From: JBBRZM01 sp963813635 | Lineage (GTDB): Bacteria > Actinomycetota > Acidimicrobiia > IMCC26256 > JBBRZM01 | NCBI GenBank assembly: GCA_963813635.1 | Contig: CAWEZO010000012.1 | Span: 91,229 to 155,228, forward strand | Length of the DNA stretch: 64,000 nt | Direction of reading: 5' to 3' | Shown: piece by piece, positions 37,349 through 46,829 of the stretch | Numbering within the stretch: position 1 is the stretch's first letter | Layout: each line of letters begins with the position of its first letter | Notes under the pieces: generated by a model | The model's input: only the letters and a program-made list of their open reading frames with translations | What the model was told of the DNA's origin: nothing | Databases searched by the model: none | Program-made: the position numbers and the translations under genes

Positions 37349-39681
37349 GTGAGCGAGAGCACGCAACGGCACCCGGGTGACGCGATCCGGGTCGCACTCG
37401 GTCTCTTCGTCTTGCTGATCGCGTGGTCGTCGGTTCGCGACCGCCGCGTGGGTCTGACCGAAGCCGACTTGTTCCAGCTCGTCAACCAGCTGCCGTCGTT
37501 CTTCGTGTGGCCATTCGAAACCGTCATGCAGCTCGGCAGCGTGTGGGCGATCGCGGGTACGACGGCGATCGCGCTCGCGGCCCGCCGGCTGCGCCTCGCG
37601 CGGGACCTCGTCGTGAGCGGGCCCGTCGCCTGGGGCGTCGCCCACTGGTTGAAGAGCGCTGTGGCGCGCGCACGACCGTCCTCGCTGCTGCACCACGTGA
37701 TCGTCCGCGGCGCACACGCAACCGGCGCCGGCTTCCCTTCGGGTCACGCCGCGGTCGCGACCGCGCTGGCGACGGCAGCGTCGCCGTACCTGTCCCGGCC
37801 GCTCCGGCGTGCAGTCTGGCTCGCGGTCGTGATCGTCGGCGTGGCTCGTATCTACGTGGGCGCGCACCTCCCGGTCGACGTGATCGGCGGCGCGGCAGTC
37901 GGCTGGGTCGTCGGCTCGTTGGTGCACCTGGCCTTCGGCGCGCCCGGAGGACGACCCGCGCGCGGGAATCGAGCATGCCCTCACAGCCGTGCACCGGCCC
38001 GTGACCGATCTCACGCCGCTCGACGAACCGGTCGTCGGTGGCGACGCCTACGCCGGTCACCTTGACGATGGCACCCCGGTCACGTGCATCGTGATCGGAC
38101 GAGACCGAGCGCGATGCCGACGGGCTCTACAAGCTGTGGCGGCTGCTTGCGACGCGCGAGCAACAAACCGACACCGACCCGTTCGCGACGCCCGACCATC
38201 TGATGGAGCACGCCGGCTACGTCTCGTTGCTCGCGGGTCGAGCCGGTGTGCGCACGCCCGACGTGCTCCTCACAACCGGGTTCAACGGCGGTGCGCTCCT
38301 ACTCGAGCACCAAGCCGGCGGACCGCGGTTGGCGGAGATGGCCGCGGCAGCGATCGACGACCGTCTCCTCGACGCGGTGTGGGCACAAGTGAAGCTGCTC
38401 CACGAAACCTTCATCTCGCATCACGCGCTCAACGTCCACAACATCGTCGTGGACGGCTCCGGCGAGCCATGGCTGATCGGGTTTCGCAACGGCGACGCGA
38501 CCGCCTCGGACCAGCAGCTCGCAATCGACGTGGTGGAGCTGCTCACCTCGCTCGCGGTGATCGTGGGCCCGGAACGGTCCGTCGCGAGCGCGACTCGCGT
38601 GCTCGGTGCCGACGCGCTGAAACCGGCGTTGCCGTTGCTGCAGCCGATCGTGCTGACACCGACCACACGCAAGGAAGCACGGCGTCACAAAGACCTGATC
38701 GAGCAGGTGCGCGAGCAAGCGGCCGCCGCCGCAGGCACCACCGTGCCGAAGATCGAACCGCTCACCCGGATCAAGCCCTCGAGCCTCGTCATGGCGGCGG
38801 TGATCGCGCTGACTGCCCGCGTGCTCCTGCCGCAGTTCGCCGAGCTCGGCCATGCATCGCACGAGATCATCCACGCGAATCCCGGTTGGCTGCTCGCGGG
38901 GCTGCTCGCGTCGATCGGCGTCTTCCTTGCCGGCGGGGTCGCGCAACTCGGCGCCGTGAAACAACGCCTGTTACTTCTGCGCACCACGCTGGTGCAGCTT
39001 GCCGCCGCATTCACCAACCGGCTGACGCCGAGCAGCATCGGCGGCCTCGCGGTGCGCACGCGCTTCCTGCAACGCTCCGGCCTCGACCGGGAGGCAGCCG
39101 TCGCCGGCACGGCGCTCGATTCGCTGGGTGGCGGCATCGTCCACGGCATCGGGCTGATCGCCGCGATCCTGCTGGCCGGTGGCAGCGGCTTCGGCGACGT
39201 GCCGCTTCCCACCGGCTGGCCCCTCCTCGCCGGCATCGTCGCGGTGCTCACGCTCATCGGGCTCGCGATCTTCACGCCGCGTATCCGCCATGCGCTCGCG
39301 CCGGCGAAGCGCGCCCTCGTCGACCTCGGCCAAGTGATGCGCGTGCCGTCGAAAGCGATGTTGCTGCTCGGCGGGTCGGCCGCCGGACTGCTCTGCTACC
39401 TGCTCGCGTTCGACGCGTCGCTTCAGGCCGTCGGCGCGCACGTCGCCATCCGCGACGTGTTCGTCGTGTACCTCGGCGGAACCACGATCGCGGCGCCGAG
39501 CCCCACCCCCGGCGGTCTCGGCGCGGTCGAAGCCGCGCTCATCGCCGGTCTCACCGCGCTCGGCACCGCCTCGGCGCCCGCGGTGGCGGGCGTGCTCGTG
39601 TTCCGGCTCCTCACCTACTGGCTCCCGATCCTGCCCGGTTACCTCTCACTCGTGGCGCTGCGCCGCGAAAGCCTGCTCTAA
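37349..39681 (+). CDS. PAP2 phosphatase - kinase-like - flippase-like (LPG synthase TM) fusion, frame broken twice
   Basis: Three frames join into about 777 residues if single extra bases near 37965 and 38100 are removed. Part one (GTG 37349) is a PAP2 phosphatase with all motifs: KSAVARARP, PSGHAAV, RIYVGAHLPVD. Part two is a kinase-like domain (HETFISHHALNVHNIVVDGSGEPWLIGF, a catalytic-loop and DFG-like segment with Gly-Phe). Part three, from about 38770, is a flippase-like membrane domain (lysylphosphatidylglycerol synthase TM/UPF0104, PSSIGGLAVRTRFLQ, SPTPGGLGAVEAALIAGL). A role in moving or editing lipid-linked precursors is inferred. Confidence 0.78.
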
Positions 39682-41330
39682 GCCTCGATCCACCGATTTG
39701 AGGTTTCGTCTGGCTGATTTGTCGGTGAGGTGCGTGCGTCGCGTGTGTTTGAGTGCCGAGGGGCGGCTGGTGGGGTCGGTTTCGGTTCGTGGTCGCCTGA
39801 GTGTGTGACGTTCGCCGCGCTCGAGGCGTGGTTCGCTGTTGGCCGTCCGTCTTTCGCGCTCGACGCGGTGCGATGCTCAGGTGAGCATCGGGAGTGCGCG
39901 CAGCTTGTCGAGCGCGCTGAGGAACGCGTCGGCCCAGGGCCATCGTGCCGGGAGGCGAAGCGTGGATCGTCCGCTGCGGTTGACGACGCGGCCGGGCAAC
40001 GCGAACAGCTTCGTTCGCATGGTGCGCGCGACCGTGAGCTGCGCGTCGGGATGCACCTCGCCGAGTCGGGCGGTCCAACGCATGAGGTTGTGAGCGAGCA
40101 CCGCGCAGGCGAGCCAAGCGGCGTTGGCGAAGAACTTGCCGGATGGGCAGTGCGTGAGACCGGCACCCTCTTTGAGGTCACGGATCGCGAGTTCGACCGT
40201 GGCGTGATCGCGGTGGAACTGATCGACCTCGACGGTCGGCCGGTCGAGGTTGGTGATGAACGCGTGGTAGCGCCAGTCAGGCCACAGCTGCGCTTGGGTT
40301 GGGTCGATGAGGCGGGTGCGGCGCACCATAAGCCGGAACTCGCGTTGCCGCTTGTCGTGGCCGCGGGTCACGTAAGTGGTCTCGGCGACCGCGGCCTCAC
40401 CGCCGTCGGGGTAGACGATCGGTGTCCACGACTGCTCGGGAATCGTCTCAATGCAGGCCCGCAGCGGCTTTCTCAACGCGACGGTGATGGACCAATCGAC
40501 CCCCAAGCGATCGAGCGTGTCGATCAGCGCATAGGACCAGAACCCCGAATCGGCACGCAGCACGACCGCGCCGGTGGCGCCGGCGCGCCGCACCCGGGCG
40601 ATCAGTTCTTCGACGAAACGCTGCACCCCGCGTTGGCTCGATCCCTTGCGGAAGCGTGCGTGGAGCACCTCGCCGGTCTGGGCGCGAGTGGCGAGCAGCG
40701 GGTGGTAACCGAGCTGGCGGGTGTAGCCGTAGGCGGCACCCTGTTTCTGTTTGCCGTGCACCTCGCACATCGTCGAATCGAGATCGATCGTCATGGGGTC
40801 GGCGCCGGGGCCGGCCCCGGCATTCCACGCGCGCCGGAACGTCTCGGCGATGACCTTGTCGAGTTGACGGACATGCCCGAACGTGAACGCGCGCAAGAAC
40901 GAGCCGAGCGTCGAGGGCGCCATCACCCGAAACGGCAACACTCGTTGCGTCGCGCCCGCGCGCAGTATGTCGGCGTGATCGATGTGCGTGCCGCCCGCCA
41001 AGATCGTCGCGACCAACGACAAGATCTTGCGGCCCGGACGCGACCCGCCGACCCGGCCCCGGAGCCGCACCGTCACGTTCACCAACGACTCAAGGCCAAG
41101 CCGGACCATCAGCGTGGCCGGCGCGATCAGACCCGCGTTCGCGACCAGCGACTCGTCATCGAAGATCACCTCAACACGATCGATCCTGCGCGATACTCCA
41201 CCCACAGGAAGTGCCTCCTCGACTGGCGACAACGACGACGTAAGACACCGTCATCGTCCCAGCTCAGGAGGCACTTTCCGCGGATACGCGAACTCGCTCA
41301 GCCACTACTCATCGGTGGATCGAGGCTAAG
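39678..41330. mobile_element. IS1380-family insertion sequence, complete, with 5-bp target duplication
   Basis: The element spans 39683-41325 (1643 bp) with perfect 15-bp terminal inverted repeats CCTCGATCCACCGAT / ATCGGTGGATCGAGG. Both ends are flanked by CTAAG (39678-39682 and 41326-41330), a 5-bp target duplication. It inserted in the stop codon region of the flippase fusion gene and restored a TAA, so the gene end is unharmed. Confidence 0.93.
39877..41205 (-). CDS. IS1380-family transposase (DDE)
   Basis: 442 residues from GTG 41205, which has GAGGAGG at good spacing; a TTG at 41232 is possible. The DDE triad is visible: DLDSTMCEVHGKQK (Asp1), VLRADSGFWSYA (Asp2) and VELAIRDLKEG (Glu). 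YGYTRQLGYHPLLATR is typical of the family. The frame is intact, so the element may be active. Confidence 0.93.
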   Translation of the reverse strand: MGGVSRRIDRVEVIFDDESLVANAGLIAPATLMVRLGLESLVNVTVRLRGRVGGSRPGRKILSLVATILAGGTHIDHADILRAGATQRVLPFRVMAPSTLGSFLRAFTFGHVRQLDKVIAETFRRAWNAGAGPGADPMTIDLDSTMCEVHGKQKQGAAYGYTRQLGYHPLLATRAQTGEVLHARFRKGSSQRGVQRFVEELIARVRRAGATGAVVLRADSGFWSYALIDTLDRLGVDWSITVALRKPLRACIETIPEQSWTPIVYPDGGEAAVAETTYVTRGHDKRQREFRLMVRRTRLIDPTQAQLWPDWRYHAFITNLDRPTVEVDQFHRDHATVELAIRDLKEGAGLTHCPSGKFFANAAWLACAVLAHNLMRWTARLGEVHPDAQLTVARTMRTKLFALPGRVVNRSGRSTLRLPARWPWADAFLSALDKLRALPMLT

Positions 41331-41335
41331 AGCGC

Positions 41336-41388
41336 GTTCTTGCGTCAGCAGCCGGGGTGACATCCCGGATTGCGACGCAAGAATGAAA
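41336..41388. repeat. Palindromic repeat, family 1, copy 3
   Basis: Same inverted repeat as at 2279 and 30622. Before the IS insertion it lay a few bases after the flippase fusion stop and 8 bp before the stop of the convergent RidA gene, so it sat between two convergent genes. Confidence 0.85.
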
Positions 41389-41396
41389 ACGAAAGG

Positions 41397-41787
41397 TCAG
41401 GAGTCGATGATCGCTTCGGCTTCGATCTCGACTTTCCAGCGTGGGTCGAGCAGGGACGAGACCACGACCTGCGTCGCGGCCGGGCGGATCGCGCCGAACA
41501 CCGCCGAGTGTGCCCGACCGACCGCTTCACCGTCGCCGGCATCGACGAGGTACATGCGTGTGCGCACGACGTGCTGCACCGACGCGCCGGCTTCAGCGAG
41601 CACGACGAGCACGAGCGCCAGGCAGCGACTTGCTTGGGCCTCGGCGTCGGGATCGCACGAGCCGTCGGGCCATATCGGCGCCGTGCCCGACACGAAGACA
41701 TGGGCACCGACACGCAACGCACGCGAGAACCCGATGCTGTCCTCGTACGGCGATCCCGACGCGACGCTGCCGCCGTTCGCCGGTCAT
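41397..41787 (-). CDS. RidA (YjgF/UK114) family deaminase, frame broken near 41750
   Basis: The open body (from 41717) is RALRVGAHVFVSGTAPIWPDGSCDPDAEAQASRCLALVLVVLAEAGAS, with VVRTRMYLVDAGD and KVEIEAEAIIDS, the usual RidA end. Family length is about 130, and a missing N-terminus is found in the neighbouring frame, ATG 41787 (MTGERRQRRV), joined by removing one base near 41750 to GSPYEDSIGFS. RidA removes reactive enamine/imine intermediates. The conserved Arg of the active site is in VVRTR. Confidence 0.8.
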
Positions 41788-41817
41788 CCGCCCGACGGCT
41801 CGGCCGCGATCACGGGC

Positions 41818-42753
41818 TCAGTCCTTGTTGTGTTTCATACCGGCGCGCTCGCCGCGCTTGACGAACTTGGTCGCCATCTTGCGGCTGGCCTCGTCGATCA
41901 TCTCGTCACCGAACATCACCGCGCCCTTGCCCTCTTCATCGGTGGCGACGCGGTACGCCTCGAGGAGCTCGTACGCCTTGTTGAACTGCTCCGTCGTCGG
42001 CGTGTACACCTCGTTGATCACCGTGATCTGATCCGGGTGCAGCGACCATTTGCCGTCGTAGCCGAGGATGTGGGTGCGCATCGCGTAGTCGCGCAGCGCG
42101 TCGAGCTCACGGATCTTCAAGTAGGGCCCGTCGATCACTTGCAGACCGTTGGCGCGTCCGGCCATGAGGATCTTCGAGAAGACGTAGTGGAAGTGGTCGC
42201 CGGGATACTCGGGCACCTGCACGCCGCCCGTCAGCACGGGCATCTCCATCGACGCCGCGAAGTCGGCCGGGCCGAAGACGATCGTCTCCATGCGCGGCGA
42301 CGCGGCGCAGATCTCTTCGACGTTGATGAGACCCCGGGTGGTCTCGATCTGTGCCTCGATACCGACCTTCGTGCGCCGGCCCGTGTTGAGCTCGATCTGG
42401 GTGAGCAGGTGGTCGAGCGCGACGACATCGGCAGCCGACTGCACCTTCGGAAGCATGAGCTCGTCGAGTCGCTCCGAGGCGTTCTCGACGATATGAATCA
42501 CGTCGCGGTACGTCCACTTCGTATCCCATGCGTTGACGCGCACGCAGAGCACCGCGTCGCCCCAGTCGTTGTCGTTGATCGCGTCGACGACGGTCTGACG
42601 CGCACCCTCCTTCTCGTCAGGAGCGACGGAGTCTTCCAAGTCGAGGAAGTACATGTCGGCACCGAGACCGGGCGCTTTGGCGAGGAACTTCGGATTGGAG
42701 CCGGGTACGGCGTGGCACGACCGGCGGGGCAAGTCACGGGAGCGTTCGGACAT
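41818..42753 (-). CDS. CitE-like CoA-ester lyase (HpcH/HpaI family)
   Basis: 311 residues. CHAVPGSNPKFLAKAP, ADMYFLDLEDSVAPDEK (metal-binding acidic motif), GIEAQIETTRGLINVEEI and ILGYDGKWSLHPDQITVIN place it with malyl-/citramalyl-CoA lyases and CitE-like proteins. It cleaves a 3-hydroxyacyl-CoA or forms malyl-CoA. It stands beside RidA and metallo-hydrolase genes with no operon partner visible on its strand. Confidence 0.85.
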   Translation of the reverse strand: MSERSRDLPRRSCHAVPGSNPKFLAKAPGLGADMYFLDLEDSVAPDEKEGARQTVVDAINDNDWGDAVLCVRVNAWDTKWTYRDVIHIVENASERLDELMLPKVQSAADVVALDHLLTQIELNTGRRTKVGIEAQIETTRGLINVEEICAASPRMETIVFGPADFAASMEMPVLTGGVQVPEYPGDHFHYVFSKILMAGRANGLQVIDGPYLKIRELDALRDYAMRTHILGYDGKWSLHPDQITVINEVYTPTTEQFNKAYELLEAYRVATDEEGKGAVMFGDEMIDEASRKMATKFVKRGERAGMKHNKD

Positions 42754-42831
42754 GCGTCAAGGGTAGGGCCGTTCGCCGGGACCGCTCATATCGGGCGGGT
42801 CTCCGGCGGTGAGCGTGAGTACGCTCCGCGC

Positions 42832-43668
42832 GTGCCCGAAACGTCCCCAACGCTGCAGCCGGTGGCCGACGGCGTCTTCGCATGGATCCAGCCGGGCGGC
42901 AAGTCGGGCGTCAGCAACGCCGGAGTGGTCGTCGACGACGACGGCGTGACCGTGATCGACGCGCTGATGGTGCGCTCCCAATGGGAGCCGTTCGCCGCGG
43001 CGGTGAAGGATCTGGAACAGCCCGTCCGCCGCCTCGTGCTCACGCACGCGCACATCGACCACGTCGGCGGCACCAAGGCGTTCCCGCACGCCGCCGTCTA
43101 CGCGACACCGGTCACGAGCGCGCTCCTCGACGACACGATGCCGATCGACGCGTACAAGGCGTTCATGCCGGCGTTCCTCGAGGAGTTCGACGACCTCGCC
43201 GAGGTCGGCACGCGTCCGGCGACGCACGAGGTCGACGGCGCCGCCGCGTTGACGCCGCGGTGCGAGCTGCTCCCGGCCAGCGGCCATACCGACGGCGACT
43301 TGATGGTGCTGGTCGAAGACGCCGACACGCTGTTTGCCGGCGACCTCTGCTTCTTCGGCGTCACGCCGCTCGCGTTTCAGGGCGACCCGGCCACCTGGGC
43401 CGACATGCTCGACGCCGTGGTCGAGCTCGCCGACACGATCGTGCCCGGCCACGGTCCGGTGGGCGGCGAGCCCGAGCTGCGCGCCCTGCAGGACTACCTG
43501 CGGGCGTGCGTTGCCGCCGACGGTGACGTGGCTGCGATCCCATCCGGACCGTGGGACACGTGGCCCGAGCGCGAACGCGACGCGATCAACGTCGAACGTG
43601 CCGCGCTCCTTGCGCGTGGTGATGACTCGATACCGCCCGCGATGCTCAAGGCAATCGGACTGGGCTGA
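42832..43668 (+). CDS. MBL-fold hydrolase, glyoxalase II-like
   Basis: 278 residues from GTG 42832. Metal motif THAHIDHVGG, then LPASGHTDGDLMVL and GDLCFFGVTPL, and VPGHGPVGG: the glyoxalase II-like MBL branch. It has an extra C-terminal helix region. The substrate is unknown. The stop lies 5 bp before the stop of the convergent dienelactone hydrolase gene. Confidence 0.85.
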   Translation: MPETSPTLQPVADGVFAWIQPGGKSGVSNAGVVVDDDGVTVIDALMVRSQWEPFAAAVKDLEQPVRRLVLTHAHIDHVGGTKAFPHAAVYATPVTSALLDDTMPIDAYKAFMPAFLEEFDDLAEVGTRPATHEVDGAAALTPRCELLPASGHTDGDLMVLVEDADTLFAGDLCFFGVTPLAFQGDPATWADMLDAVVELADTIVPGHGPVGGEPELRALQDYLRACVAADGDVAAIPSGPWDTWPERERDAINVERAALLARGDDSIPPAMLKAIGLG

Positions 43669-43673
43669 TCGCG

Positions 43674-44369
43674 CTACCGCGCCGAGCTCACGTTGGCGCG
43701 GAAGAAGTCGATCGTGCGGCGCCACGCCGTGTCGCTGTGCCCCTCGTGGAACACGTCGGGCCGGTGATGGTTGGTGAAGCCGTGCTCGGTGCCGGGATAG
43801 AGGAAGAACTCGTGCTCCTTGCCCAGGCTCTCGAGCTGCTCCTCGAGCGCGCGCACCGCCTCGGGCCCGGCGAAGTCGTCGTTTTCCGCGTAGTGACCTT
43901 GGACCGGCGCCTGGAGTCGCGAGTAATCGGGTTGCGCACCCGGCCACGCGATCACGCCGTAATACGGAACCACCGCCTTGACGGCGTCGGGCCGCAACGT
44001 CGCGAGCCAGAGCGCGAGCCCACCGCCCATGCAGAAACCGACGACGCCGACGCCCGTCGACGTGACCGCGGCGTGCTGCTGCAGGAAGTCGATCGCGCCG
44101 GCCATGTCCTTCGCGGCCTGCTCGATGTTGAGCGCCATCATCATCTTCATCGCCTCGTCGGGCTCTTTGGTCTCGGCACCCCGGAAGAGATCGGGTGCCA
44201 GCGCGACGAAGCCCTCGCCCGCGTAGCGGTCGCACACCTCTTTGATCTGCCGGTTGAGACCCCACCACTCCTGGATCACCACGATCCCGGGCCCCGACCC
44301 GCCGCCCGGCACCGCGAGATAACCCTGGCCCGTCGTGCCGTTGCTCGGGAACTCGACCATCTCTCCCAT
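43674..44369 (-). CDS. Dienelactone hydrolase family protein
   Basis: 231 residues; ATG 44369 follows GGAGG. The nucleophile is Cys in VVGFCMGGGLALWLA, with acid in HYAENDDFAG and His in YPGTEHGFTNH. Members open dienelactones in chlorocatechol degradation, but many act on other esters. QEWWGLNRQIKEVCDRYAGEGFVALAPDLFRG is typical. Confidence 0.9.
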   Translation of the reverse strand: MGEMVEFPSNGTTGQGYLAVPGGGSGPGIVVIQEWWGLNRQIKEVCDRYAGEGFVALAPDLFRGAETKEPDEAMKMMMALNIEQAAKDMAGAIDFLQQHAAVTSTGVGVVGFCMGGGLALWLATLRPDAVKAVVPYYGVIAWPGAQPDYSRLQAPVQGHYAENDDFAGPEAVRALEEQLESLGKEHEFFLYPGTEHGFTNHHRPDVFHEGHSDTAWRRTIDFFRANVSSAR

Positions 44370-44399
44370 CGAAACGTCCTCCGCTCTCGTGCTCGCGAA

Positions 44400-44861
44400 C
44401 TAGTGCACACCGCCGAGCTTGGCGTGATCCCAGCTGACGACCTTGACCGGCTCCACCACGATCACTACCCGTTTGCGGCCCATCTGGCGCACGCCTTCTC
44501 GGATCGCGTCGTCGGTGATCGGACCCCAGTAGCGCTCGTAGATCTGCTCGCCGAACGCGAGGACGTCGTCGAGGTCGTCGACGATCTCGGCGGTGCCGAC
44601 GATCTGCACACCCTTCAGCCGCTCATAGCTGTCGCCGGTCTCGACCATCACCGTGAGCCGCGGATCGCGACGCAGGTTGACGACCTTCTGGCTCTTCGCA
44701 TACGTCCAGAACGCAGGCTTGCCGTCGCGCAGCGTGTACCACATCGCGACGAGGTGGGGTGTGCCGTCGGCGTTGATCGACGCCACCTGGAGCGTGCGCT
44801 CGGAGGCGAGGAATGCCTCGATCTCGTCGTCGGTCATGTGGATCTGATCTCGACGGCTCAT
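44400..44861 (-). CDS. PPOX-class F420-dependent enzyme
   Basis: 153 residues from ATG 44861, a single split-barrel domain (FLASERTLQVASINADGTPHLVAMWYTL, WTYAKSQKVVNLRRDPRLTVMVETGD). The pattern KxxNLRRDPR is that of actinobacterial F420-binding PPOX proteins that reduce or store cofactors. It points to F420 metabolism in the host, as does the LLM gene at 50793. Confidence 0.85.
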   Translation of the reverse strand: MSRRDQIHMTDDEIEAFLASERTLQVASINADGTPHLVAMWYTLRDGKPAFWTYAKSQKVVNLRRDPRLTVMVETGDSYERLKGVQIVGTAEIVDDLDDVLAFGEQIYERYWGPITDDAIREGVRQMGRKRVVIVVEPVKVVSWDHAKLGGVH

Positions 44862-44925
44862 GGCGGCGCAGCCTACCGGCGCGCCAAGCGGCTGCGAGCC
44901 CGACCTGCTTGGTAGGTTTCCGCCG

Positions 44926-45405
44926 ATGGCGAAGAACCCCGACCCGTCGCTCGAGCTCACGAGCAGCAAGGGCGTCACACGCACGCTCGACGACTGGGCG
45001 ACGATGTTTCACCTCTGCCTCGTCATCCTGCCCGACCGCCCCGAGGCGAGCGCGTGGGTGCCGGTCGGCCGGCGGATCTTCGCGGTGTTCGGCGACGCCG
45101 ACTGTCACACCGCATTCGTCGTGACCGGCAACGAGCAGATCGCCCGCCGGATCCTCGGTTCCGCGGAACGGGACGTGCTCACGTTCATCGATCCCGACCG
45201 CGCGTTCGTGCGCAGCCTCGGGCTCGAGCACCTGCCCGCGTTCGTGCACTTGCGCCAGGACACGACGCTCGGCGATGCAGCCGAGGGCTGGAACGAGCGC
45301 GAATGGCAACGAGTGGCCACCGGCGTCGGCAAGGCGATGGCCTGGTCCCACCCCGAGGTCGCGGCCGCCGGCAACCCCCCGCCCACCCCCGGTTGGGCGG
45401 TCTGA
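44926..45405 (+). CDS. Uncharacterised actinobacterial protein
   Basis: 159 residues, mixed alpha/beta: TRTLDDWATMFHLCLVILPDRP, RRIFAVFGDADCHTAFVVTGN and GLEHLPAFVHLRQDTTLGDAAEGW. The middle resembles a thioredoxin-like fold but lacks CxxC. No family recognised. Divergent from the PPOX gene with a 64-bp gap. Confidence 0.5.
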   Translation: MAKNPDPSLELTSSKGVTRTLDDWATMFHLCLVILPDRPEASAWVPVGRRIFAVFGDADCHTAFVVTGNEQIARRILGSAERDVLTFIDPDRAFVRSLGLEHLPAFVHLRQDTTLGDAAEGWNEREWQRVATGVGKAMAWSHPEVAAAGNPPPTPGWAV

Positions 45406-45604
45406 CCTGCACCGGAGACAAACAATTCGCATGAATGGCGCGAACCCGCCGCCAGCGGTTAGCGTCGATTCCATCGCCCGCACGTCACCTCCTGAGGTTG
45501 ACGTACGGGCATGTTCTTAGAAGGCACTACCGAGAGCACTGTTCGCAGGACCGCGTTCAGGTAAGGACCGCCAGCGGCATCCCCTGCCAAAGGGAGTCCC
45601 CAAC
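45406..45604 (+). other. Leader region before NlpC/P60 gene, no clear motif
   Basis: 199 bp between two plus-strand genes. Near 45575-45602 it has a C-rich/G-rich pairing (CCCCTGCC / GGGAGTCCCC) that may form a hairpin close to the start codon. Cell-wall hydrolase genes of actinobacteria often carry a c-di-AMP (ydaO) riboswitch here, but I do not see its conserved core. Confidence 0.3.
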
Positions 45605-46743
45605 ATGAACCTCCGGGCCGCACGGCTCGTTCCCATACTCATCGTCGGCCTCGCCACGCCCGCCGTGCTCGCCACCAGCGCGCTGGCGTCACCGGCCGAC
45701 GACAAACGCGCCCAGGCGCAGCGCCTCCAAGCCAAGATCTCCGCCAATGGCGCAAAGACCGACGCCCTCAGCGAGCAGTACAACGGCGCCCAGCTCGAGC
45801 TCAGCGACGCCAAGCAGGCGGTGGCCGCCGCCCAGATCCAGACCGCGGCCGCACAGCAGCGAACCCGTCAGCTACAGAAGCTGCTCGCCGACCGGGCCGC
45901 GTCGATCTACATCAGCTCCGGCGTGTCCAATGGCATCGCAGTGCTCGACGCCGACAACGCCCGCGACATCAATGCACGGGAGAAGTACTCGTCGGCCGCA
46001 GCGAGCCGCGACGACACACTTATTCAGGGGTTGCGCAACGCGAAAGACTTGCTCGCACGGAAGCAAGCCGATGCCGAGCAGGCGCAACAAGCCGCGCAGC
46101 ACGACGCGGCAGCGATCTCGAGCGCGAAGCATCAGCTCGACGCAGCGAACGCGAAGCAGCAGCAGCTGCTCGGCCAAGTCAACGGCGAGATCAAGACTCT
46201 CGTCGCGCAGGCCGCGCAACAGCAGGCGGTGGCCGCGGCCGCGGCCGCGCAGAAACGTTTCGCCGCGGGGGCCGGCGCCGCGGGCGACGACCGGCGCGCG
46301 GGCGACGACCGGCGCGCGGGCGACGAGCCGCGGAGGTGGGGGCGGCCGGGGCAACGCGCCGTCGATCGCGTATCCCACGAACCTTCCCTCATCGAACGGT
46401 GGCGCGGCGGCTGCGATCGCGTTCGCCCGGGCTCAGCTCGGCAAGCCGTACCAATACGCGGCCACGGGGCCCAACTCGTACGACTGTTCGGGTCTGACGA
46501 TGCCGCGCGTGGGCAGCGGGTGGTGTTTCGATGCCGCACTACTCCGGCGCGCAGTACGCAATGTTTCCGAAGGTCCCCCTCGGCCAATTGCAACCGGGTG
46601 ACCTGGTGTTTCGGGGAGCCGGTGGCAGCCAGCACGTCGCGCTGTACATCGGTGGCGGTTTGGTGATCACAGCGCCGCAGACCGGTGACGTCGTCAAAGT
46701 CGCCGGCATCGGCAGCGTTATGGGCGCAGTTCGACCCGGTTAG
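45605..46743 (+). CDS. NlpC/P60 peptidoglycan endopeptidase with coiled coil, frame broken twice
   Basis: Corrected length about 379. Signal peptide (to about residue 28), a long alanine/glutamine-rich coiled coil (DKRAQAQRLQAKISANGAK onwards to about 210) and a C-terminal NlpC/P60 domain with YDCSGLTM (Cys), QHVALYIGGG (His) and APQTGD. Single extra bases near 46335 and 46502 put these segments in three frames. Family members cut peptidoglycan stem peptides, and the coiled coil resembles RipA-type regulators. It is 87 bp upstream of a close paralogue. Confidence 0.8.
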
Positions 46744-46829
46744 GCACGGTTCGCGCCTTTAGTACCATAGGCGGAGTACAGGAAATGGTTCCCGGTCGCG
46801 GGCGGTCGGGACCTCCTCGAGTGGTTGGG

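Noticed and set aside
39730..43668. A 1312-codon open frame on the plus strand
   Set aside because: It runs antisense through the IS1380 transposase and the CitE-like gene; only its last 278 codons (from GTG 42832) are a real metallo-hydrolase.
45406..45604. Possible ydaO (c-di-AMP) riboswitch before NlpC/P60
   Set aside because: Position fits but the conserved core of the class is not visible.
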